DNA from: Mesaphorura yosii
Lineage: Eukaryota; Arthropoda; Collembola; Poduromorpha; Tullbergiidae
Direction: 5' to 3'
Assembly: GCA_009869945.1 (NCBI GenBank)
Contig: WIXG01000328.1
Location: 23,852-87,851 of the forward strand
Length of the DNA: 64,000 nucleotides
Shown: positions 55,312-64,000 of the stretch, in pieces
How positions within the stretch are numbered: the stretch's first letter is position 1
Layout of the letters: every line of letters begins with the position of its first letter
Notes under the pieces: model-generated
What the model saw: only the letters and a program-made list of their open reading frames with translations
Databases searched by the model: none
What the model was told of the DNA's origin: nothing
Translations under genes and position numbers: made by a program

Positions 55312-57593
55312 AAAGTGGGCGCAGCAGCAAAAGTTCCTTTGCTTTTCCTTCTCGTGGCGCTTTCCACGCTGACCGGCTCTTGCACGGGTCAAGAACGTGT
55401 GTGGGACTGCGACAAGCCACGAAATGACCCGCTCCCATTTTGCGACTCGCGTCGCTGATCTCGTGTCGCGTCTGACGTTCGACAAGAGATTGCTCTGCTG
55501 GACGACACCGCATCCGGCGCGTCGGAGAATGTCGATTTGGAGCAGTACTTCTGGACTAATGAAGCCCTGCACGGCGTCGCGTATGCTCCGGGCACGTATT
55601 TTCGCCCACCGACAGAGTTCGCCACGGTCTTCCCCTAAATTTTTAGCTTGGCCTCGTCTTTCAACAGGGAGCTGTTTTTCATGGTGGGGAATGCGACCGG
55701 AAACACGAAGGAAAAGGCGCGAAGGTTCAAATTTTGAATGCAGCATGCCATGCGATTGTAGGGCGTTCGCCAACGTCGGCAACGCTGGCTTGACTTTCTT
55801 GAGCCCCGACATCAGCATTTACCGGGAACCCTGCTGCGGCAGAGGGCAGGAGACGCCAGAGGAGGACCCTCATTTGAATGGAGAGTATTCGAAGAAGTTC
55901 GTGCGAGGCATGGAAGGCGATCGCCACGAGAGCAGTGGATTTCTAAAGGTCTCCGCCTGCTGCAAGCACTTCGCCGCCCACAGCCTGGACGAAGACCGGT
56001 ACGCGTTTGACTTCATCGTGACCAAGCAGGACATGGCCGACACTTACCTGCCCGCCTTCCAGACGTGCATTCAAGAAGCCAGGGCGTCCTGTGTCATGTG
56101 CTCGTACAACAGAATCAACGGCGTCCCGGCGTGTGGCCACAAAAGCCTCCTCACCGGGCTCGCTCGGGAGCAGTGGGGCCTCAACGGGTACGTCGTGTCA
56201 GACTGCGGCGGCGTTTTTTGGCTCCAGCACGGGCATCACTACACGAAACAGAGACGTGTCGCGTCGTCCTCGACGCCGGGCTGGACGTTGAGTGCAGGGG
56301 AGAAGAAGTCCTTCGGAATAAGACGCCGTTGCTGTTGGGGCCGTCAACAAAGAAGCGATCGACGCAGCGCTTGGAAGGGGGCTCCGCGTCCTGGTGCGGT
56401 TGGGGCACTTTGAGAAAGAGGCGACGCGGCCGTACAAGGAGCTCGTACCGTCGATGGTTGACAGCGGGTCACACCAGCAGCTAGCGCTCGACGCGGCGAG
56501 GCAGAACATCGTGCTCCTGAAAAACGCCCCCAACGCTGCGGGCCGTCCGCCTCTTCCGATCGACACGGTAGACTTTGGCGCCCGGCGGGCGAGCATGGCG
56601 GCCATCGGCCCGTTTGCTTTCGGCGGGGACTCCTTCTTAGCCATTTATCATGGGCGGCCGTCGTTCATCAAAGAGCCGTACGACGAGATTAAGAAATACG
56701 TCCCGGACTTGGCGTACCAGCGCGGCTGCGGTGTGACCGATTTTGACGACTGTGGGCTGCAAGCAGCCGAAGACTTTGCGCGAGAATCCGAACAGGTCGT
56801 CCTCTTCGTGGGCATCAACGCGGGTGTTGAGAACGAAGGGCTCGATCGGATCAACTTGACCTTCTACGGGCTTCAGACTGAACTGATTCGTCGTGTGCTC
56901 GCCGTCGAGCAGGAGCCCGTCATCCTCTTCCTAGTTTCCGGCGGCTGCATTAACGTTTCGGAATGGAAGGACGACCCGCGAGTGGGAGCCATCATCTGGG
57001 CAGGCTACTTGGGCCAGGCGGCGGGCGAGGCGATGGCCGACGTCATGTTTGGCGTTTACAATCCGTCTGGACGGCTGACACAAACATTCTACAGCAATGA
57101 CTTTATTGACCAAGTGCCGGCTACAGACTTTCACATGCGACCTGAGGATGGAAACCCCGGGCGCACATATCGCTTCTTTACCGGAGAACCCGTTTACCCT
57201 TTTAGGTACGGACTGTCGTACACGACCTTCGACTATTCATTGCTGGAAAGCGGGGTCAAGATCAGGTGGACTGACGGATTTGGATACACTGCTGTTGATC
57301 CTGCGAATGCCTACAAGAATGTGTTCAAGAGGCTGGGGATTCCGCACTTACTGAATAGTACTTTTGTTCAGGTGAGCTTCGACGAATACATTACTCCGAC
57401 CCTTCCGCCAAAGCTGGCGACGGTCACCACAGATGGAAATCTTCAATCGTGGCACCGCCTGTCATGCAGTGCCGGAGCCATTGAGCCACGAAAGCTTCTG
57501 GACCGAAATCTCAGGCGCCTTACGAGACGAGCTCGCCGAGTGTTTGCAGAAAGTCATGGAGCTCGGGCTGGTTGGGTTGTGGGAGAGAATTGA
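55312..57593 (+). pseudogene. GH3 beta-D-xylosidase-like gene, broken (copy 1)
   Basis: The order of motifs is that of plant/microbial-type family 3 beta-xylosidases: a signal-like start (VPLLFLLVALSTLTGSCTG), [100 protein letters not shown] with the nucleophile Asp, RQNIVLLKNAP, and the C-terminal PSGRLTQTFY and YPFRYGLSYTTFDYS. No ATG precedes the signal in frame. One-base shifts occur near 55452, 55487, 56247 (AAA) and 56320. TAA replaces the Gln of FPQ near 55636. A 37-base GTTC...GTAG segment at about 55722-55758 acts like an intron, since ARR|AFANVGNAG then reads through. The long 3' half (56394-57593) is intact. Confidence 0.8.
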
Positions 57594-57951
57594 ACTCGAA
57601 ATATACAGGATCAGCTTGCAGATATTTGAGAGAAAAGATGGCAGCACTCTTATGAAGGGTCCAAGCCCAATTTCGATGGATTTCGAAATCATGAACATCG
57701 TGCCCCTCTGCGGGAAGCTCCTTGGATGCAGCGCCATCTTGTTTGTCCTCGAACTGGGTTGGAGCTGTCTTAAGACGTTAAGGCGGATGTATTTAGTGAT
57801 GAATGAATTGCTCTATTGACCACTCAGAAAGATATAGCATATGTAATTCGGCTAGTAAAGAGTGCTCTGGCTCATTATCTGTTCTTAATTTAATATTCCT
57901 TTTTGATTTGAGGCTCAACTTAGTAAGTAAATGTAATTACTCTGAGTCTTG

Positions 57952-58745
57952 TAACGTCGGCAATGCTGGAATGACTTACTGGAGTCCAGACATCAACATT
58001 TTCCGGGATTCACGCTGGGGCAGAGGGCAAGAGACACCGGGGGAAGATCAGTTCTTGTCAGGGGTGTACGCGAGAGAATTCGTTCGAGGTCTACAGGGTG
58101 CTCAAGTCAACAGATTTCTGAAAGTGTCAGCCTGTTGCAAGCATTTCACCGCCCACAGCCTGAAGAGGACCGATACGCGTTTGACTCCATCGTGACCGAG
58201 CAGGATATCGCCGACACATACTTGCCCGCCTTCCAGAAGTACGTCGAGGAAGGCGGTGCGTCCTGCGTCATGTGCGCCTACAATGCAATCAACGGCGTTC
58301 TCACCTGCGCCCACAAACCGTTCCTCACCAACACCGTCCGTGGAAAGTGGGGGTTCGACGGCTTCGTGACTTCGGACTGTGACGCAGCCGCGTGGGTTTT
58401 TCTAGAGCACAATTACACGCAGACGGCGGAAGAAACATGCCACGCTGTGCTGGACGCCGGCATGGACCTCGAGTGCCCCTTTTTTGTGAAATTCTTCGAA
58501 ACGCACCTGCGTTTGGCGGTCGAGATGGGTGTGGTGCATTTGGTGGACACGGCGCTGTCAAGGCTGTTCAGGATCCTGATGCGGCTGGGCTACTTTGAGA
58601 AGGAGGAGTGACGCCCCTCCAAGGAGCTTCTACCCTCAATGGTCGACAGTCAATCCCATCAAGGGCTGGCGAAGCATCGTCATCCTCAAGAACGCCCCAA
58701 GCAGGCCGAGGGCAAGCCGGCCGGTCCGGCTCATTTATTCGATAA
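57952..58745 (+). pseudogene. GH3 beta-D-xylosidase-like fragment (copy 2)
   Basis: This tandem partial copy begins abruptly at [19 protein letters not shown] and continues [13 protein letters not shown] and [14 protein letters not shown]. One base is lost near 58163 (copy 1 has CTGGACGAAGACC). It goes on with [49 protein letters not shown] with the nucleophile Asp, and LMRLGYFEKEE, followed by a TGA in place of an alanine/threonine codon. KELLPSMVDSQSHQ and, in another frame, IVILKNAP follow before homology ends. About 200 N-terminal and all C-terminal residues are missing. The first lines of 57594-57951 carry only the tail of copy 1 in another frame and AT-rich sequence. Confidence 0.8.
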
Positions 58746-58922
58746 CAGCCAACACAATGGATAAGCTGCACCATGCACAATTACTCACAATTTTAAATTC
58801 AAAGTTCACTTGTAAATCATTTCTTTAATTTAATAACCTGATCAACTAACAATTAGCCAAAAGCGATAGATATTCGTGTTCGAGATGCCCTAATTAATTT
58901 AATGGGATTCCTAGGCAAATGA

Positions 58923-60131
58923 TTATGTCGTTGAGAGCAGCAGAATAGTTTTATCAATGACTGCATTCCAGAAATGAAGGACACTTTGTTGATCCACTAT
59001 AAATGATCCTGAACCAACTGCAACCTGAATGGGACGCAAAGAACGATATACACGCACCATCAACTTAGCCTCGATGATTTCAGATCTCATTGGACGCCAT
59101 CTGGCGAGTACTTCTCGTGAAGAGCTATACAAATTCGCAAAGTGACCTAGTATGAATGATGAAAGAAAACCACTGACCAACGCGATGAGAAATGCTACCA
59201 AACGGTCTAAATGCGGAATGGTTGAGTCACAAACGAAATAATGACCAAAGATTGTAAAGAGATAGAGTGAAGATGTGATGAATGAGTAGAAAGTTGTCAT
59301 CCATTGAATTTGTAATGTCAAAGTGCAATGTAAGGCTCGATAAATATGTGCTAAGGATAGGAAAGTACCTCTCCTGACATTTTTATAGATTTTGAACTCC
59401 AAAAAGTAGCTGGCTGTCCCGAATACAGTGACGAATATCGTGATCAAAGCGTTGAATAGCACAAAGTCAATGAGGAGTGAGTAAATGAATACCAGCATAG
59501 TGATTATGTTGATGGCATTCAGCTGCCATGTGGAAGGAGCGGCAAAATTCAAACTGAATAATCTGAGTACGACCTGGACTTCGAGTAATGACTCCTGAAG
59601 AATTATGAGCACTGCGTTGTTGTAGGCGATGAAAGCGATTAGCAGAGCAAATGGAAGGATCCATGTGGTACCCAGTTGCAGTGCACGGAGAATCTTCCTT
59701 AAGTGAACTCCATGGCTACGATCCTCCACCAAGTCTTCAAAGTGTCCATCATCCACACGACGTTCGTACAAGGCCAAGGCAGAGTTCACATAGAAAGCGA
59801 CGAGGAGGGAGTCCGAACCCCAGCCGAAAAGATACTCTGCATACACAAAGATTCCATTGCCAAAGAATGCAATGATAAGAAAGCCAGCCACTTCCTTTGG
59901 TATTCGATCCTGTAGCCAGAGTCCTATGCTTAAGCAGTTGGTGTAGGCGAGGATGCTCTGAACGGCAATACGGAACACGACATTCGCCCAGAACCTGAAT
60001 CGTAGTCGAGTGCTCGTGACGAAACCCAGTCGGTGCAAACGGGCACTATAGCCAAGAGGAAGCACTCCTAATTTTGTGGATAGTCGGAGAGCGAAACGCA
60101 AATATTGAAGAGTTTCAGACTCCAGCAACAT
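58923..60131 (-). CDS. Gustatory-receptor-type chemoreceptor, 402 aa
   Basis: An intronless receptor beginning MLLESETLQYLRFALRLSTK. Hydrophobic segments include VVFRIAVQSILAYTNCLSIG, EVAGFLIIAFFGNGIFVYAE, WILPFALLIAFIAYNNAVLI, NIITMLVFIYSLLIDFVLF and LVAFLIALVSGFLSSFILGH. It ends SLRPIQVAVGSGSFIVDQQS, then VLHFWNAVIDKTILLLSTT, closely matching the C-terminal layout of the receptor at 18728 (FWDVVVNNAIELLLL). Its N-terminus is likewise similar to that receptor. It is likely a chemosensory channel with unknown ligand. Confidence 0.78.
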   Translation of the reverse strand: MLLESETLQYLRFALRLSTKLGVLPLGYSARLHRLGFVTSTRLRFRFWANVVFRIAVQSILAYTNCLSIGLWLQDRIPKEVAGFLIIAFFGNGIFVYAEYLFGWGSDSLLVAFYVNSALALYERRVDDGHFEDLVEDRSHGVHLRKILRALQLGTTWILPFALLIAFIAYNNAVLIILQESLLEVQVVLRLFSLNFAAPSTWQLNAINIITMLVFIYSLLIDFVLFNALITIFVTVFGTASYFLEFKIYKNVRRGTFLSLAHIYRALHCTLTLQIQWMTTFYSFITSSLYLFTIFGHYFVCDSTIPHLDRLVAFLIALVSGFLSSFILGHFANLYSSSREVLARWRPMRSEIIEAKLMVRVYRSLRPIQVAVGSGSFIVDQQSVLHFWNAVIDKTILLLSTT

Positions 60132-61257
60132 TTTGTAACAGTGTTCAACTGTGGCTGTCTAAGATTCTCATATCGCAACAATATGGCTGAAGAATCAGCA
60201 AATGCCAGCTTATGACTTAATTTCATAGAGAATTCAAAAGCTAATCTCGCAAAGAGTACGTTTACTATTCATGATAAATTATTTTCACCTTTTGAATTCA
60301 GTTCGCCTTTCAAAAGAAATCTTTACGAATTCACTCTAGTTAATAAAACGCACATTGCTACATCGAAAATACAATTTTGTAGTACTTCAACAAATGACTT
60401 TCATCATGAAGTCATTTAGAAGGATTGCTAAGACGACCTTCGTTCCTTGTGATTGTATGTTTGTCAATAAAGTGGATGAAGAAATGAATGTATGCATGAT
60501 GAAATGAATACTTGAGACAATGTTTAAGCCTATTGAGTTCCATATAGTTCCAGATTGCCTTCTTTCCTTCCCATCTAACGAATTTAATGGACATAATGTG
60601 ATGTCTCTTAATGGAGTATGCTTCACCAAGTGACCAATCGTCCTTCATCCTTTATTAGCACATCGTAATGTGCTTATGCATTCGCAATTCTCTGTCTGTC
60701 TGTCTGTCTGTCTGTGTTTATTTTTGAAACATAATTGGACACTGCTTCATGAATTCAGATGAAAAGGTGTTGAAGGTCGAGCTTCTCGCTTCTCAATAGA
60801 TTCGAGTGGTGACAGCACTTACGAAGCATGAGATAAAATGGTAAAATCAGATACAGTAGAGTTGAATTTGCAGCATGGTTGTAAAACGGACGAGGACAAA
60901 TAGAGCCAAACTCGCAGCGAACGAAGCAATTCATACTCGGCATTTTCTGTGTTCCGCCGATATTAATATGGAATGTATGCAGCAATAACTGTCCCTCATC
61001 TTTTCTATTTAGCATTGGAAGCTGTATATGACTTTGGAAGGTGGGTGGCAGCGGAAAAAGCAAAATGCATTGGGCACGTGCGAATTGCGCTATGTTTATA
61101 GGAAATTATAGGAGCCAATTTTCGAATGCCTGACATTACTGAAAACAATGACAATGAAGCATAGCGAAGCATGTCTACGTTAGTTTAATTCAATGACTGT
61201 CCCTAAAAAATGGCTTCCAAGATTTTAGATGTGCTTATTGGGTTCATGACTATCATG
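60132..61257. other. Intergenic, no gene recognised
   Basis: AT-rich sequence. A reverse-strand frame at 60755-61063 is open for 102 codons but shows no family or signal peptide. A CTGT microsatellite lies at 60691-60715. Confidence 0.45.
60691..60715 (+). repeat. CTGT tetranucleotide microsatellite
   Basis: About six consecutive CTGT (TGTC) units. No functional implication is seen. Confidence 0.9.
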
Positions 61258-61397
61258 ATTATTTTTGCCTGAAACGTGTAAAAAAGTTGTTTTCGGAGCG
61301 ACTTAAGACAAAAAATAGCATTAGGGTGGCCATGAAAATTTTCATGCCTCAAGTCGACCCGAAAGCAAATTTTTTACACGTTTCAGGGAAAAATAAT
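61258..61397. repeat. 140-base imperfect hairpin (52-base inverted repeats)
   Basis: The left arm 61258-61309 begins ATTATTTTTGCCTGAAACGT and the reverse complement of the right arm 61346-61397 begins ATTATTTTTCCCTGAAACGT. The arms match along their whole 52 bases with roughly eight mismatches and no gap. The 36-base loop ends in the palindrome ATGAAAATTTTCAT. The structure is compatible with a MITE-like element or a transcribed hairpin. Confidence 0.8.
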
Positions 61398-61657
61398 ACT
61401 TTTTAGCTTCTCTGGGACCTCGAATTTTTTTGAAAATCTCGTGCCCACCCTTTGGTCCAATCCAACCCGTATTTTTTCCCGGATGTTTGCGGATGCGGTC
61501 TTGATCCATGGCTTGTATAACTGACGTACGTGTCTTCCTGCAAATTGTGTAACGTTCGAGAGAAATATCACTCACAAAATATTGGTTAGTGTGTGAGTTA
61601 ATATTGCGAAGAAATACGCAGAAACATAGTCAACACAGTTGACGAAGACTCTTGACA

Positions 61658-63853
61658 ATGCCCGTCCCTGGGTTACTCCCTGTGTTCCACTTAGCTTTCG
61701 TGTTCATTTCCGTGGCCCTGCTGCCTTCTGTCTCAGGAAAGATTCTCACAGACTGCGAGTTCGCCACCAAGCTCCACGACGAACTGGATGGCAAGGATCT
61801 CGAAGCCTGGGACCAACTTGGAGACTGGGTTTGTATTGTGGATGGCTCAGATGGCATTAACACGTCACGCGTCAGGCAGTCGTCCCTCAACTCATTCAGT
61901 AAAAGCTACGGTGTGTTCAGAGTCAACAACCAGTGGTGGTGCCAAGACGAGTCGTCTCACGTCAATCCGGATTTCACGAACTCGTGCAAAGTGAACTGCA
62001 CTGATCTTCTGGACGAAGACCTCTCAGACGACATTCGCTGTGCACTGGTAATCAAAAAGGAGCAATCATTCGCCGCGTGGGATCGTTGGACGAACAAGTG
62101 CAAGGGAAAGAATCTGGATGAGTACCGGTTCTTGGACAACTGTTCGGTCACACCACAGCCGAGTGGGCCCGTGATTATCAGGGAACATCTGAACATCACG
62201 TTCACAGATGGCGAGAGCAACAAGTACATTGATTGCCGAGCCAATGGGACGCCAGCGCCAAACATCAGCTGGGAGCAGATCGCGCTTTCCGAGCTGAGGG
62301 TCGAAGCCTTGCCCGGTTCTCTATCCCGACTAATTTTCCCCAAAGTCAAGTCGTACTATACTGGGCCATTTACGTGCGTTGCGAAAAATTTCAAGGGAAA
62401 AGCAAATCAAACTTACTACCTTCACGTGAAGCCTGGGTCTGAAAGCTCGGCAGATGGCGCGATCACGTACGGGCTTGCGATTGGGCTGCCGCTCCTAATC
62501 TTGGCAGGATTCGCTGCTTCTGCATTCTACTACTTTAGAAGAATCCTGCTCAAGCTGAATGGGCTCTCGGATGCTGAGATTCGTGAGTTTCTGCAAGGGG
62601 ATCCTGAACGACTCAAGCAGGCTGGTGGTGACGGTAGGGACTCAGGACAAGCGCGCCCTCTACACGAGAACATTCACTACCAACCTTACAACAAGGAGTT
62701 TGACATTCCGAAGGGCAAGCTCAATTGTGACAAAACACGAATCCTGGGTGAGGGTCAGTACGGGTTTGTGACGATGGCGGAGCTGGAGGGCGTTTCCGTC
62801 GCAGTGAAAGCCGTCAAACCTCACACAGACAAAATGTACATCAAGGCACTGCTCACTGAACTTAAGATAATGATCCATCTTGGCAAGAATCCGAACATCG
62901 TGGGTCTCATCGGAGCCGTCACCAATGAATTGGATAAAGGTATACATGTACATGCAGCTGATCTATAATTTATAATGGACGTCGGGCGCTAAATTCAAAC
63001 TTTGATTCTGTTCTCAGGTCAACTGTTGATCGTGGTCGAATTCTGTGAACTTGGTGACCTTCAGAACTACTTGCGGAAACGGAAACAGTGCTTCGTGCCA
63101 GAACCAGGACAAAGTGGGGATGGGGATGAAAACAAGGGCACAAACATAGAAATGCAGTAAGTGCGTTAATTTTAACCGGCAAATAAATAATTGCTAGATT
63201 TGCTGTTGAATTTTGTCTGACCATAGAGAATATGCCGACACAGCATCAATCACGACTGTTCACCTAATCACATGGTGCAGGCAGATCGCACGAGGAATGG
63301 GGTACCTCGAGTCAAAGAACGTTATTCACGGTGATTTGGCTGCCCGGAACGTTCTTCTCACGTTAAGCCTTCAGGCTAAGATCACTGACTTTGGTCTGTC
63401 CCGACAATTGTACGACTACACTAACTACGTAAAGAAACAGCAGGCTCCGCTTCCGTGGCGGCACATGGCTATTGAGTCTCTGCGTGAAATGAGTTTCTCG
63501 ACCGAGTCTGACGTGTGGGCGTACGGTGTGACAATGTGGGAGGTGTTCAGCATGGGAGACGTGCCATATCCGGGTCGGTCATGGTCACTGGACTTTGTTC
63601 ATGAACTGGAGAATGGGATGCGGCTTCTGCAACCTAAGAATGCACCGGACCACATGTAAGAAAATATCATTTAACTTTTCTACTGTTACTGGAACCCGTG
63701 AACATGATTTTCATTCAAATTTTCAGATATGAGATAATGAAGTCATGCTGGAGCTGCAGCAAGTACGCGCGACCTGCATTCCAGTACCTCGTCGCTCAGC
63801 TGGGAGCGTTCACGGACGGCGAGAGCACCAGTACCGGTGATCTTCAATCTTAG
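61658..63853 (+). CDS. Receptor tyrosine kinase with lysozyme-like and Ig ectodomain, four exons, 658 aa
   Basis: Exons 61658-62939, 63018-63156, 63227-63655 and 63727-63853 join in consistent phases to a TAG. A signal peptide (1-27) is followed by a C-type lysozyme-like domain (28-165): KILTDCEFATKLHDEL, LGDWVCIVDGSDGINTS, SYGVFRVNNQWWC, NSCKVNC, IRCALVIKK, WDRWTNKCKG. All eight lysozyme cysteines are present (33, 59, 95, 110, 114, 128, 148, 162). Positions of hen Glu35 and Asp52 are Ser64 and Ser83, so no muramidase activity is expected. One Ig domain (C193-C240), a transmembrane helix (about 267-293) and a kinase domain (from about 350) follow: GEGQYGFV, VAVKAVK, HGDLAARNVLL (HGD instead of HRD), DFGLSR, SDVWAYGVTMWEVFSMG. 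It is probably an active receptor kinase sensing an extracellular glycan or protein. Confidence 0.88.
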
Positions 63854-64000
63854 ACTGTTTAGCAGATTGGTGTCCAATTGGTTAAGTTAAAATTATTTTA
63901 GTCAGAAATACCCTGCAAAATAGATACTACTGTATTCGCATTGAATGTTTTAAAGTAGTCAGTCCAGAGCTCTCGTTTGCACGGTATTAAGGTAAAAGTG

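Noticed and set aside
61342-61575. 77-codon reverse-strand frame overlapping the hairpin
   Set aside because: Part of it lies in the inverted repeat and the rest has no recognisable domain; probably a chance frame or a remnant of a mobile element.
1-64000. Bacterial contamination or a prokaryotic contig
   Set aside because: Spliceosomal introns, GPCRs, receptor kinases and ionotropic receptors throughout show animal nuclear DNA.

Overview
The window is nuclear DNA of an invertebrate animal, most likely an arthropod. Genes have GT-AG introns, mostly about 60-100 bases long. Coding exons are GC-rich and spacers are AT-rich. The gene content fits a non-insect hexapod or crustacean: four chemoreceptors of the gustatory-receptor type, five divergent ionotropic receptors, chitin-binding and C-type-lectin proteins, and a family 3 beta-xylosidase. 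A springtail (Collembola) is my best guess, but it is inferred from gene content only.

Layout. 1-1.2 kb: two tandem acidic secreted proteins. 1.8-4.1 kb: two tail-to-tail rhodopsin-like GPCRs. 5.2-5.6 kb: a chitin-binding remnant. 6.0-7.0 kb: a four-exon scramblase-like gene. 7.7-11.2 kb: a large PARP-UBA-RING-Deltex fusion. 12-15.5 kb: small secreted proteins (an EGF-like pseudogene, two C-type lectins, a beta/gamma-crystallin-like protein). 15.7-20 kb: two chemoreceptors and a trypsin remnant. 21.2-23.5 kb: a PDZ protein. 23.5-44.6 kb: a gene-poor AT-rich tract holding three related ionotropic receptors and a dienelactone hydrolase. 44.6-50.5 kb: two longer ionotropic receptors flanking a fragment of an SLC35G-like transporter. 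52-60 kb: two chemoreceptors, a zinc-finger pseudogene, a broken small secreted protein and two broken beta-xylosidase copies. 61.3 kb: a hairpin repeat. 61.7-63.9 kb: a complete receptor tyrosine kinase.

Two genes stand out. The receptor tyrosine kinase at 61658-63853 has a C-type lysozyme-like domain as its ectodomain. All eight lysozyme cysteines are present, but both catalytic acids are replaced by serine, which suggests a sensor for glycan or microbial ligands. The gene at 7761-11218 joins in one chain an ADP-ribosyltransferase with an intact H-Y-E triad, a UBA domain, a SUMO-interaction motif, a RING finger and a Deltex C-terminal domain. In vertebrates the comparable activities are split between PARP9 and DTX3L.

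Many genes carry frameshifts. Some lie in homopolymers and could be assembly errors. Others come with in-frame stops or lost key residues and are real decay. I ran no searches; all family calls rest on reading motifs.
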